From Sipunculus nudus (Eukaryota > Annelida > Sipuncula > Golfingiida > Sipunculidae): 64,000 bases of DNA. The notes under the pieces are model-generated. The model ran no database searches. It was given only the letters and a program-made list of their open reading frames with translations, and had not been told where the DNA came from. Below, one piece after another: positions 26,501-35,279 of this stretch; within the stretch, counting starts at the first letter, position 1; each line of letters starts with the position of its first letter. The stretch is from NCBI GenBank assembly GCA_026874595.1, contig CM049310.1, positions 25,035,058 to 25,099,057 of the forward strand, given 5' to 3'. A program made the position numbers and the translations under genes.

Positions 26501-29261
26501 TCACTAGTGCAAGTGTAGTGCGACCTAAACAGCAGCTCCTTTACCTTGCTGATGTCCTTGGCTTCCAAGTCCAGTTCACAGACTTCCCTAAAGTAAGCCA
26601 AATGAAACCCTATCAATATTTGACTGAGCGCTTGGGCTTTAGTATTTGCCTTTAGTAATAAAATGCTTAAAATAAAACGTGATTCCATGTACAGAAAGAC
26701 TTAACTCAGTGCCAGCTCTTATCACTAAAGCCATGTAAAGTCTGTATGGTGAATCCCTGATATTTGCATATTAAGGCGTCACAAGGCTCATAGAGGACCT
26801 GACTATTCCCATGTAATTGCATATCAGGCTGTCACGCCTCATGGAGTGGCATCGTTGCTATGAGAACACCAACAGCGGTCCCACAGCTTGACCCGCTTGG
26901 TAACATAAGCACTGAAATCATGTATTCAGGTATTTCACACATGGACCTTTGTGTCCTATGATATATCTCTGCTTAACAAATATTACTGTCTGTGGACGAA
27001 ATGTATGTGTATATTGTAGACACTATCGTAACAATTTTGTTTCGACAGGTCCAGTAAAATTCCTTCTGCCGAGTTGACAAGAGCAGCTGGCAGCATTTGT
27101 CTGAACCCATTTATTGACTATCAAATTGCAACTCGTGAATCATGATCATTTCAGTCAGCTGGTACATTTTGACTGCGCTCGTCTGGTGTGCACCTGAATA
27201 TCTCGCGCTGATTGGCTGAGCCAGAGTTTTGTAGGCCTACTGTCAAGATTGGTGGTCGGATAAACGTTAAAGCTGAGGGTTATAGTGTTTTAAAGTCTCC
27301 CTGAACTCAGCATAAGTTACGGCCTAAAAATATCAGGACAAATTAAATGGGAATATTAGTAGCCAATTAGAAGCCCTGAATAGGCGATGACTGAATGAAC
27401 CATGTTGGTTTTGAAAAAGATTCTGGGAAAGACCACTGCTGACGTCACTGGAAAAGATCTTAGTTAAGCAAGGTGGTGATGTGTGGCGCTGACCTTCCTG
27501 GAACCGGCCAAGATTACCAGTCTATGAAAAAAGAGGGTCAGATAGTGGTAAATTAGTTATATGAGTTGCCGCAAGATGGCGGTACCAATACTAAGTGTGA
27601 TACATCACAGGAACGTTTGATCTCTCTGTCAGAAGCAACAATTAAGTCATAACTATTTCATGGACTGGGCCAGTCTTTATTTGACTGAGTTAGGCTCGAT
27701 TAAAGTAAGCCAGCTTTAACCTTCTCAAAATGTGTTGGAGTTGGGCTCAGTTAAAGTTTGCCAACGATAAATTCATGGTCTGTGATGCCATAGCTGTATT
27801 TACTGTATCTGTCTGAATGTAGGCTCCAAGAACACCCATACTGAAGCTCTGTTTAATGAATATACCTGGAAGAAGGCTCCATGAACACCCAAAGAAATGT
27901 TTTTTATTTTTATTTTACTCAGTTTTGGCCAGATGACTTGTTCGAATAAAAATTTCTTTCAAAGACCTCTTCCAGTGATAGACCTGTTCTACAAATAGGA
28001 ATCTTCCTTTCACAGACCTCTGCCAGTTATAAACCTTTTCTACAAATAGTATTTCTTTCAGTGATAAACCTTTTCTAAAAATAGAAATCTTCCTGTCACA
28101 GACCTCTTCCAGTGATGAACCTTTTCTACAAATAGAATTTCTTCCAGTGATAAACCTTTTCTACAAATAGAAATCTTCCTTTCACAGACCTCTTCCAGTG
28201 ATAGACCTGTTCTACAAATAGGAATCTTTCCTTTCACACACCTCTGCCAGTTATAAACTCACAGTAAGAGTTTTGATTTCTTGTTTTCAGACTAACAAGA
28301 TGCTGCAGGAGTATCTGTCGCTGGTGTCGTTGTCCACGAACCCTCCACAGGTCAGCCACGGGTCAGGGGCCACTCTGGAGGAGTCACAGGACATGGCGTC
28401 TCTCACAGCTCTGCAGTGTCTTGCTGAACTTGGGCTTGACAAGGTTTCAGAGAAGAAGCCAGCTGCTGATTCAGAAAAAATGGCATGCGGAGACGGGTGA
28501 GACATACACCATGGTGACTTTCTTTAATTTAGGTGTTAATAGATGCATAACATACAGAAACAGTAAAGAATAGGCTCCCATTTTTTCAGCTGTGAATATA
28601 TAAGATAAATTAATAGTTCAGTTTCATCCATGGTTTTCTTCATGTTCCATTTTGATGATTTCTGAATAAGTTTAGCCCTGGTGATTAGATTTATCTGAGA
28701 AACTGTGGTTAGTTGTGTTCTTTGTGGCTGTCAATCTGGCTCTCTGGATTAGTTGTGTTCTGTGTAACTGTCAATCTGGCTGTTTGTTTGCAGGGCCCCA
28801 TTTGTAATGGTAATGTCCGGAATATTACAATTGAACATCCTGACAGATAGTGCAATACCTTAAACCCATTAGATGTGACCTCAGTTCTGTAACATGACCA
28901 AAACAACATAGTTACCATTAAAACTGATAAAAACAATCCTTACAGATCCATCTGACCATTTGCTAGTCCATAGAGGTGGAAGATTAACTGGAATTGACAG
29001 GTTGTTTGCATAATATATACCATGTAGTTTTGCAGCTTAAGAAATTTGCATGTCAGTAAATATATATATTGTTTAAAATAGCTAATGTTAGCCTGCGGAA
29101 CTTTATTAAGTTGGTCTACCCAATATAATATGCATTTATTATATGATAATATGTTTAAATTGATTTGCAGGCCTGCTGTAAAGTCTGAACCTGGCATGGA
29201 GAAACTGGCTAACTCGGGATGCGGTGATGTCAGTACAACTATTAACGTGAAGAAGGAGTGA
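9354..29261 (+). CDS. STAU: Staufen double-stranded RNA-binding protein (16 coding exons)
   Basis: Staufen binds structured mRNA 3' UTRs, directs mRNA transport and local translation, and triggers Staufen-mediated decay through UPF1. Exons: 9354-9417, 10053-10250, 10957-11093, 11789-11993, 15031-15169, 15737-15933, 16471-16550, 18222-18443, 20599-20745, 21230-21379, 23596-23653, 24028-24108, 25435-25521, 26453-26592, 28291-28496 and 29171-29261. All junctions are GT-AG with matching phase, giving 2,202 nt and 733 residues. Five dsRBDs lie at about 118-187, 206-294 (with the family's long insert), 320-390, 427-495 and 613-684. The swapping motif is about 577-600. [33 protein letters not shown] and [18 protein letters not shown] are near-identical to vertebrate STAU1/STAU2. 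GMYNQRY and MKRGEPA are STAU2-like, while the retained fifth domain is STAU1-like, as expected for an invertebrate single-copy gene. The start is the first ATG in its exon. A shorter form could start at Met 113, just before KEKTPMC. Confidence 0.95.
10053..10250 (+). CDS. STAU: STAUFEN exon 2, Gly/Pro/Ser-rich disordered linker
   Basis: Between ggcag and gtaagt, phase 1 to phase 1. It encodes 66 residues rich in Gly, Pro, Ser and Ala, with no domain, and is GC-rich unlike the flanking introns. An inner acceptor (tgtctctttcctcag, ending 10221) could give a shorter alternative exon. Confidence 0.7.
10957..11093 (+). CDS. STAU: STAUFEN exon 3, start of first dsRBD
   Basis: Encodes a Ser/Gly/Asp-rich leader, then [20 protein letters not shown], which is helix 1 of the first dsRBD. 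In vertebrate STAU1 and STAU2 the equivalent MANPKEKT is a common start, so Met 113 here may be an alternative start. Confidence 0.92.
11789..11993 (+). CDS. STAU: STAUFEN exon 4, first dsRBD body
   Basis: Encodes the beta sheet ([20 protein letters not shown]) and the RNA-contact helix [14 protein letters not shown]. Two donors in the same phase are available, at 11988 (gtaaaa) and 11994 (gtaagt). They differ by two codons; the stronger one was chosen. Confidence 0.93.
12204..13090. repeat. Three degenerate copies of a roughly 330-340 bp repeat
   Basis: Within STAUFEN intron 4. Copies begin near 12204, 12531 and 12871 at ataactct or ataactt and share caaccacttacc, ttttcatatttcacat, a ggggttagaaatc phrase, AGGTCAAGGTCACA and gctccattgct. 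Non-coding. Confidence 0.8.
13149..13535. repeat. Three copies of a roughly 145 bp repeat
   Basis: Still within STAUFEN intron 4, directly after the 330-340 bp array. Copies start near 13149, 13292 and 13441 and share atggattttcatgaaactca, atatctcacctaagtttga and tcaatgaggtcagaggtcac. Confidence 0.8.
14540..14760 (+). repeat. Interspersed repeat fragment with AGCGAACCTGTGAGC head
   Basis: The stretch reads tagcgaacctgtgagcttat, then cgatggtgcggggtcgtccg with more GTC-rich sequence, then a body about gctaggatcaccaaat. The same style (agccctcagctcatagg, then GTCC-rich) recurs inside the 21.4-23.1 kb element, so it is probably a dispersed family. Confidence 0.5.
15031..15169 (+). CDS. STAU: STAUFEN exon 5, second dsRBD helix 1 and insert
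   Basis: Encodes [20 protein letters not shown] and the extended loop ending in FRGMYNQR, as in STAU2. Acceptor tgacag, donor gtaaga, phase 1 to phase 2. Confidence 0.94.
15737..15933 (+). CDS. STAU: STAUFEN exon 6, second dsRBD C-terminal half
   Basis: Encodes [20 protein letters not shown] and the helix [20 protein letters not shown], followed by an acidic and Lys-rich tail. Acceptor ttgtcag, donor gtaggt. Confidence 0.94.
16471..16550 (+). CDS. STAU: STAUFEN exon 7, third dsRBD helix 1
   Basis: Encodes [23 protein letters not shown], near-identical to vertebrate Staufen. Acceptor atttatag, donor gtcagt, ending in phase 0. Confidence 0.93.
16551..18221. other. STAUFEN intron 7
   Basis: About 1.7 kb of AT-rich intron. 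Apart from a short TA tract near 16799, I see no coding exon or clear mobile element. Confidence 0.6.
18222..18443 (+). CDS. STAU: STAUFEN exon 8, third dsRBD body and basic linker
   Basis: Encodes [20 protein letters not shown], then [18 protein letters not shown] with the KKxSKKxAA RNA-contact helix, then a long basic linker rich in Lys, Pro and Asn. The third dsRBD is the main RNA binder of the family. The exon is 74 codons in phase 0. Confidence 0.95.
19490..19566. repeat. (TA)n microsatellite, left side of a hAT insertion
   Basis: About 38 TA units. The tract resumes after the inserted element at 20437-20508, so the two runs were probably one microsatellite. Confidence 0.95.
19567..20436. 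mobile_element. Non-autonomous hAT-like element inside a TA microsatellite
   Basis: The left end TAGTGTTGGGACGA is inverted at the right end (reverse complement TAGGGTTGGGACGG), 12 of 14 matching, in hAT style. Both subterminal zones carry cgtgatatcgcgata, itself a near-palindrome. Both flanks are tatatata, so an 8 bp duplication cannot be told apart from the microsatellite. The 870 bp has no transposase frame. It lies in STAUFEN intron 8 and leaves the exons intact. Confidence 0.7.
20437..20508. repeat. (TA)n microsatellite, right side of the hAT insertion
   Basis: About 36 TA units, the continuation of the tract at 19490-19566. Confidence 0.95.
20599..20745 (+). CDS. STAU: STAUFEN exon 9, fourth dsRBD first half
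   Basis: Encodes the conserved [20 protein letters not shown] and [12 protein letters not shown]. It lies just after a hAT element inserted in the preceding intron. Exactly 49 codons. Confidence 0.95.
21230..21379 (+). CDS. STAU: STAUFEN exon 10, fourth dsRBD second half
   Basis: Encodes [20 protein letters not shown] and [12 protein letters not shown], the RNA-contact helix. Exactly 50 codons. The following intron starts a Helitron-like element 18 bases after the exon. Confidence 0.95.
21397..23060 (+). mobile_element. Helitron/HINE-like element with 180 bp tandem core
   Basis: In STAUFEN intron 10. The left edge is a small hairpin, TATGCCCC facing GGGGCATA. A core of 180 bp repeats follows, then a gtccgtccgtccgt tract, then two diverged copies of the core unit (about 22,678 and 22,855). 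The right edge has a GCCCC/GGGGC hairpin, then TGTCG-ttc-CGACA at 23041-23053 and CTAG at 23057-23060 followed by T. Hairpin plus CTRR-T is the Helitron 3' signature, and tandem core plus ACGG-type microsatellite matches bivalve pearl/HINE elements. The exact 5' end is uncertain. Confidence 0.6.
21479..22018 (+). repeat. Three exact-period 180 bp tandem units
   Basis: gactttttttcgcaatgcct starts at 21479, 21659 and 21839. The copies are about 95 percent or more alike by eye. Each carries ccggttgacctacttttgac and gaaaatttcatgaaaaatag. Confidence 0.95.
23596..23653 (+). CDS. STAU: STAUFEN exon 11, linker with DKKVTFID
   Basis: Encodes [18 protein letters not shown], matching the GRKVTFFEPG segment of vertebrate STAU1 between domains 4 and 5. 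Phase 0 to phase 1, donor gtaagt. Confidence 0.9.
24028..24108 (+). CDS. STAU: STAUFEN exon 12, linker
   Basis: Encodes [20 protein letters not shown] and a short Ser/Thr/Pro tail, matching the LPAGILPMVPE segment of STAU1. This lies in the tubulin-binding linker region. Confidence 0.9.
25435..25521 (+). CDS. STAU: STAUFEN exon 13, start of Staufen-swapping motif
   Basis: Encodes a Gly/Val-rich stretch, then [13 protein letters not shown], the first helix of the Staufen-swapping motif that mediates dimerisation. Confidence 0.92.
26453..26592 (+). CDS. STAU: STAUFEN exon 14, swapping motif helix 2 and fifth dsRBD start
   Basis: Encodes [15 protein letters not shown], then [24 protein letters not shown], which begins the fifth dsRBD. 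Donor gtaagc, phase 0. Confidence 0.94.
27940..28262 (+). repeat. Minisatellite of roughly 55-60 bp units
   Basis: Five to six imperfect units of ttccagtgatagacctgttc, tacaaatagaaatcttcc and tttcacagacctc, directly upstream of STAUFEN exon 15 (acceptor at 28290). Some units lack the cacagacctc part. Confidence 0.85.
28291..28496 (+). CDS. STAU: STAUFEN exon 15, fifth dsRBD body
   Basis: Encodes [20 protein letters not shown] and the final helix [17 protein letters not shown]. As in other Staufen proteins, this domain lacks the basic KKxAK loop and serves protein contacts rather than RNA binding. Phase 0 to phase 2. Confidence 0.95.
29171..29261 (+). CDS. STAU: STAUFEN exon 16, C-terminus and stop
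   Basis: Encodes [20 protein letters not shown] and STTINVKKE, then tga. The upstream junction gg/g rebuilds a Gly codon. The tail has no known domain. Confidence 0.88.
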
Positions 29262-31250
29262 TCCAGTCTCCTTCATCAGTGTTAATTACAATATCATTAA
29301 CATGATCACATGTGAAGACAACAAACTTTTGACTCCCATATTGGTCTGGTGTTTTATAGTACCTTATATTATTAAGATGCACAGACAGAGGATAAATACT
29401 CCTGATACATTACGTCAAGCACTGCATGCAGAATGTACCCTTAAATATGTGTTGATTTTGTTAGTATTTTATTTATTATCTTGTGCAAAATGGTAATATT
29501 GATTCTGTCATCCAACCTTTTGAAAAAGTGGTTCATAACTATTTTATTCGATTCTTGACAAGAACCTTAATTGACTAGTCTGATATGTTTGACATAGGGG
29601 TAATTACAAATGATTAATTTGTCTCATTTATGTGATATAAGACCTGTTACTTCAGAAATACATTTCATTTTGTTGATGGAAGACTTATGTAAATGAAAAT
29701 GGTTTCCTGTTATTTATATTTAAACAAGACATTCTGAAAGCAACTAAATTTAATAATTCTTGGATTATGTGAAGGCATTCAGGGGGAAAATTGGCTGGTT
29801 CCAGCTATAACTGAAACTGTGTTTTGTTAAGGTGTTAGTCATGGTAGGTTGCTTACTGTTTACCCTGTTCAGCATGTGTTTTGTTTTAAGTTTCTTAGTG
29901 GCTTGATAGATATCCAGCTCCAAGTTTAGCCAGAAAACTGTTCATATTATCAGTCACATTTCCTAACAGAGATGTTACATTTGGTATCAACTTTGTGAAG
30001 GTGTTGCTCAGTTCAGAAATTATTACTTCATGCTGGATTATTTTCCAAAAGGTTATTATCATGTGTACATTTTATGATCATGTTTAATTAAGTTACATTT
30101 GTGGGTGAACAGTGGTTTACTTATTTCACTTTGTAGGTACACTGCATACAGTATTCCTAAGAACATGTACTATGGGTAAACAACTTGATAAGTCACTGTT
30201 TTCATTGTGTATATACTATAGTATAGCAGAAACACAGCATAACCAAGTGTAATTAAGCAGTATACGCATAATGATTGAGGTGGGGTCAGTTCTCCAGCTC
30301 AAAAGAACTTAAGAGACCGGTGAACACATCATGCTCGAGAGTGAGATCCTACAAAGTCACAAGGAGATGGTTACCTTGCCAGTCACCTGTTTTGATCACC
30401 GACGGTGTGGATTTTTTTTAATTTATTCATCAAATGACACACAGGAAATGAGAGAAATAGGGACAAGCTATTGACAGTGTACAGTGGTGGGCTTTAGCTG
30501 TCTGGATAATATTGTTGTTTTCATGTGGAATCAATGTTTTATGGCTTTATTTTATAGCATGGTGTAACAGGATGCTGAGAGGGGCATGGTGAACCAGGGC
30601 AAACCTGAACTCAAGAAATCTCTCACAGGTGTCTCACCAGAATACTCTCCGTGGATTAAGGGTCACAGTCTAATGTTTATTGCTGTATATAGAGAACACA
30701 TCCATTTTGATTAACATGTAATCCCTGTTCGCATCGGATTATTATAATGTCTCTGTACTAGTTATTATTTTTTGAGATTGCTCTAGCTTCTAGCATGCCT
30801 GCAGCTTCCTGTTAACACCATGTTTATGGCAAGGTTCTTAGATGTGTGTGTTAGTACCAGGGACAAAATGAATTCTTGCAAAATCCAGTGATATCCATGA
30901 AGTAAGCAAATGAAATTTTCAATGGATTTACTTTTTTTTAGTATTTACTATCCTGAACAGTGAACATAGAAAAGTCTACCAGCTCTAAGTTGAACTTGGC
31001 GCTTGATATAAACTGTGGTATAGTAGATATTATAACACACCCCTCTGTTATGGTTCAACTAACTTGGTCCCTGGTACTACATTAGACAGGAAAGTACCAC
31101 GGTCTTATTCAGAATATCTGTTGAGACCCACATCACGTGAAACTGGTGTTTGTATCCGTAGCAAGGAGCTAAATGTTTGTGTTCAGCTGTTTTGGACTAG
31201 TTTTCTTGTGTAGTTCCCTGGAAATAAACATCAGTTACACAAACCGAAGC
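29262..31250 (+). other. STAU: STAUFEN 3' untranslated region
   Basis: No coding signal after the stop. The stretch ends at the strongest poly(A) signal downstream. The length of about 2 kb is typical for Staufen transcripts. The true end could be earlier if another signal is used. Confidence 0.55.
31223..31228 (+). promoter_or_regulatory. Poly(A) signal AATAAA for STAUFEN
   Basis: A canonical hexamer followed about 25 bases later by a T/GT-rich stretch (cttgtttgtatgttctttta), the usual cleavage context. Confidence 0.6.
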
Positions 31251-31664
31251 CAGTCTTGTTTGTATGTTCTTTTATTTACATCCCATCAGCATCAAGCTGA
31301 ACTCCTGTCAGGTAATAAAACAAAGAACAAGAGGACGGCAAACGGTGCATAATATGCCCGTCACTTATCTTGTGACCTATGAATTCCTGAAATATGCATG
31401 GATTTTGCTTGAAATTCCTACTACTGGTAAGTTATCTCGGCTACACCACAAATTAAGTCTAGTTACCTATGACCTTATTAAATGTGTGGATTTCGCCTAT
31501 AATCTGCTGTCATGGTTGTGGCCAAAAAATATGCCTGTTAAATGTGTGCTAATAGCTGCTGTTCTAGGGATTATTGGAACCAGAAATTACATTAAGTATG
31601 GAAACAGGTGTATAAACCTGTGAAGATGTTCTTTTGAAAATTAATCGCCCAAGGACCACCCCAT

Positions 31665-32170
31665 TTAAAGGGGCCCAATCACCTATAAAGCATGATGTAT
31701 TAACCAAAAAAATAGCTTTTTCCCTTTTAAAATGAATAAGTAACTGCCAACATATTGCCCTGAAACCTTTTGCTTACTCCTGTAAAGGAGTGTTAAAAAC
31801 CGTGGACTGGGCGTGATTGCTGGTGTCAACAAACACAGCGTGTGGAAGTCTGTGCATTGCTGACCCACAACACCTGCCAATCGGGAGACGCCTTGACTGA
31901 TTGGGTCCCCAAAATGTAATACATGTTCCTGCTGGCTGAAACATTGGAGCTCATAATCGGACCTCCGGTCACAAGGCCTTGTTATGGTATACAGACAAAC
32001 TTGGACTGTGTTTACAAACACCCGGAGCAATAACAATGTATTAAACACCAGTATGCGAGGTACTGAGACTTTGCTGGGATAAGTTTGCTGGGTAACTTTT
32101 ATAGAAAGCAAAATTGAACTGATGGTATGAAAGAATAGACACAATATTGCTCAGGATTATGTCCCTTTAA
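31665..32170. mobile_element. piggyBac-like MITE with TTAA ends
   Basis: The left edge TTAA-AGGGGCCCAATC is inverted at the right edge as GATTATGTCCCT-TTAA. TTAA at both borders is the piggyBac target site. The 506 bp interior has no transposase. A long open frame on the minus strand inside it is not protein-like. Confidence 0.65.
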
Positions 32171-33059
32171 TAACTCTTCCTCTAAGAAATAGTTCACCAA
32201 GCTAGATTTCACACATTTTCAGGAAAATGCAGTAGTGCTATCTGCAGGAAAAAATTGCACATAAGTCACATGCTTAATATGTCCAGAAAATCTGGTAATA
32301 ATTAGTGTAGGGGTTCATGAGATGTTAAACAGATTTTGTTCAAGATGTGCAAAAATGTGATATTTCTCAAAGGGTTAAATTCAGCCCTCTTAAAAATTTT
32401 TGAAAATAATCCCCTAGGTTTTAGTATTGATTAAACTATCTCTCAGTAATACTTTTGGTTTTGAAGGCATGTGTTTTAATTTTCTGACTTGTCTAAAGGA
32501 AAAGTAGGAAGACTATTGAGGATCATAGAAAGTGTTTCATTAGGAGTGGGGCCACCCACAGGTTATAATAACTTGCAGGTCAGGTGATCAATATGGCTGC
32601 ATATTTTGCTATTGATTTAGAGGATCATGAGATAAAATGAAACCAGTTTTGCACCATAGATAGAAATGGGTGAATTCACAATTTTTATAATCTGCAAAAT
32701 TGACAGACCTGTGGAAACATGAATACCCCTTGCGGCTTGCTCTAAGGAATTCCCATATGCAATTTGAAGGATAAATTAGTCTTATTTAAGGACTTCTCTG
32801 TAAGAAAATGGAAAAGACTATTTGTAAAGTGAATGTAGTTCAACAGAGGCAGCAATACCTGCAGGTAATCACATCAGTCATGTGACATTATTCAGTCTGG
32901 AACATTTGGTGAAAAAAAATATATTTATATAGTTGAACCTTGAATTTCTGCATCTTGTTTTTCCAAAAATTCTTTATTTTAATCAAAATTGAGGAACTAA
33001 AATTTACCTCTTCATTATTATAACCCCCCTTCTATTGAAGCAGTGTCCTACAGTAATTG

Positions 33060-33480
33060 CCCTGTCCATCTGTCTGACCGCCCCCAAAATCATTTCCAGA
33101 TGACAACTAGTTTCAATTCACATTTGGATTTTAGCTAAATATATATATGGCCCACCACTAAAGCAAGGACCCAATTGATCAAAGGTCAAGGTCTCTGAGG
33201 ACTCACATTTTTAAAAACTTTGTAGATGCATTTTAAGCCAAACATTCCATGCCAGTCTTTCCATCTTACACATATAGGACACCTGCCAACAGGGAAACAT
33301 CTCTATCAATCTTTGGGTCACAAGTTCAAAGGTCAAGGTCACAGGAGCCATCTGTCCAAAAATTCATTTCCAGATGATAACTCCAGTTGGGATTCACATA
33401 TGGATTTCAAACTTGACTTTTACATGGCCCAACACTAAAACAAACATCATTGTATCCCTAGACAAAGTTGTGGGATGCTA
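33060..33480. repeat. AGGTCAAGGTCA-bearing interspersed repeat
   Basis: Two related segments (near 33,080-33,230 and 33,340-33,440) share atttccagatgataactcc, catatggatttcaaac and AGGTCAAGGTC. A similar block recurs at 34,800-34,990. Confidence 0.6.
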
Positions 33481-33489
33481 TGTTTTCAT

Positions 33490-34785
33490 ACTGGTACCGC
33501 CACCGCCGTATATAAATCTTGTTGGCTCGATAACTCAAAAAATATTTCACAGATCTTTACCAAACTTGGTATATGTATAGATATGGATGAGAGGACGAGG
33601 CCTATTTAAAATGGGGTCATGACCTTTACTAGGAGAGTGTCTTTGACCTTGAATAGCTCCAAATTTGGGAAAAATCACACAAATTCTTAAATATCTCAAG
33701 AAATCTTGCATGCATTGATCCCATCAAGTTGATCAAAGATCATGGATAGCGTTGTCATGTTCCAGAAACTGGTGGCGCCACCTATTATTCTTTACTTGTT
33801 TTTGTGCCTTTTAATACCCCCGAAATTGCCACTTGACAGTACTGTGAGCATTTTAAGTCAAAAACTAATGGACAGATTTCTTTTATATTATGCATATACA
33901 TAGATATGGGTTACGGGATGATGTTTTATTTAAATTGGGGTCATGACCTTTCCTATGAGAGTGGCCTTGACCTTGAATATTCCCATATTTGGTGAAATTC
34001 ACACAAAATCTTCAATATCTCAGTAAGAGATACATGGAATGATCCAAAAATCAAATTGACCGAAGATCTCGGATAGCTTTGTCTTTTGCAGAAGACAGGT
34101 GGCACCACCTTGAGTAGTTTTCTTGTTAAAATGATGTTAACACAATAACTTTGTAAGAATTTGAGGTACAGTCACCAAACCCACAGGTTTGATGATCTTA
34201 TCAACGGCTAGCTCATGGATGACCTTGATGCATTTTTTCAAGTCACAGCAGCGATTATGCTAATACAGGTGGCACCACCTTGTGTCATTTTCTTGCTTTT
34301 GCGCCTGTTAATACCCCACCATTGCCATTGACAGCACTGTCAGCATGATAAATTGAAAACTAAAGGACAGATTTGTTTCATATCATGCATATATATATAT
34401 TTTTAAGTTAAAAAAAAAATTTTTATAATAATTTTGATTTTATCTTGTGTCGTTTTTTTGCTTTCGCACCTTGTAATACCCCGCCATTGCTACTTCACAG
34501 CACTGTGAGCATGATAAGTTGAAAACTAATGGACAGATTTCTTTCATATCATGTATATAGATATGGGTTACGGAATGAGATATATTTCAATTTGGATCAT
34601 GACCTCTCCTATGAGAGTGACCTTTACCTTAAAAATGCCCACACTTATAAGAAACCATGGTGGCTTGCCATGTGTCAGTCTCTGAATCTGAATTCAAGAT
34701 GGGATCCTATTCTTCGAGGCTTGGAGGGGGGGGGGGTTAATTGTCTGGGAATACTATGGCACCTGCGGTGCCATGAAATATCTAG
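33490..34785 (+). mobile_element. Helitron-like repeat element, textbook 3' hairpin and CTAG
   Basis: The right end reads GGCACC-tgc-GGTGCC (34758-34772, perfect stem), then 9 bases, then CTAG (34782-34785) before T. This is the hairpin plus CTRR-T end of Helitrons. The body is made of diverged units of about 325 bp sharing agatatgggttacgg, ggtcatgacctttcctatga and aggtggcaccacctt (33,772; 34,105; 34,267). The 5' limit is estimated from ggtaccgccaccgccg. No Rep/helicase frame, so it is non-autonomous. Confidence 0.6.
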
Positions 34786-34799
34786 TTTTTAATTTGGGT

Positions 34800-34990
34800 C
34801 ATGAGGTCAAGGTTACAGTCTCAACATCTTTAAAAAAGATTGTGGATGCATTTTGAGCAAAACCCTTCATACTAGAGGTTCCATCTTATACATACAGCTC
34901 ACCTGCCAATAGGCAAAAATCCCTTTCCCTTTTTGGGTCACAAGGTCAAGGTCACAGGAGTCCTCTATCCACCCATTGATTCCCAAAACT
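34800..34990. repeat. AGGTCAAGGTCA repeat, third copy
   Basis: Shares ctcacctgccaa, tttgggtcacaaggtcaagg and tcacaggag with the block at 33.1-33.4 kb. Confidence 0.6.
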
Positions 34991-35049
34991 TTTCATAACT
35001 CCATTTTGGATTCTACGGTGGCTGATTTAGGACACAGAAAAAAATTATA

Positions 35050-35216
35050 TTTATCTTGCGATCTCAAGATAATATCGTGAGATCTCGACTTAACATCTCG
35101 AGATCTCAACTTAACATCCTGCGATCTCTACATAAAATATCACCAAAAAAATTTATGCTGCAGAAAAAAAAATATTTATCTCGAGGTCTTGAGATGTTAA
35201 GTTGAGATCTTGAGAT
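35050..35216. repeat. Foldback repeat with GATCTC palindromes
   Basis: A 23-base arm at 35095-35117, containing gagatctcaacttaacat, is inverted at 35194-35216 with one mismatch. Further cgagatctcgac and tcttgcgatctcaag motifs flank the left arm. MITE-like, no coding content. Confidence 0.7.
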
Positions 35217-35279
35217 GAAATTTCAATGAAAAAAATAATAAATAAGTCCATGTGGGCATTGTACAAACCATTTGATGCT

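Noticed and set aside
31264-31620. 119-residue open frame as a gene
   Set aside because: It overlaps a known-style mollusc repeat (acaagaggacggcaaacgg then aatatgcccgtcac), has no domain, and lies just after the STAUFEN poly(A) signal.
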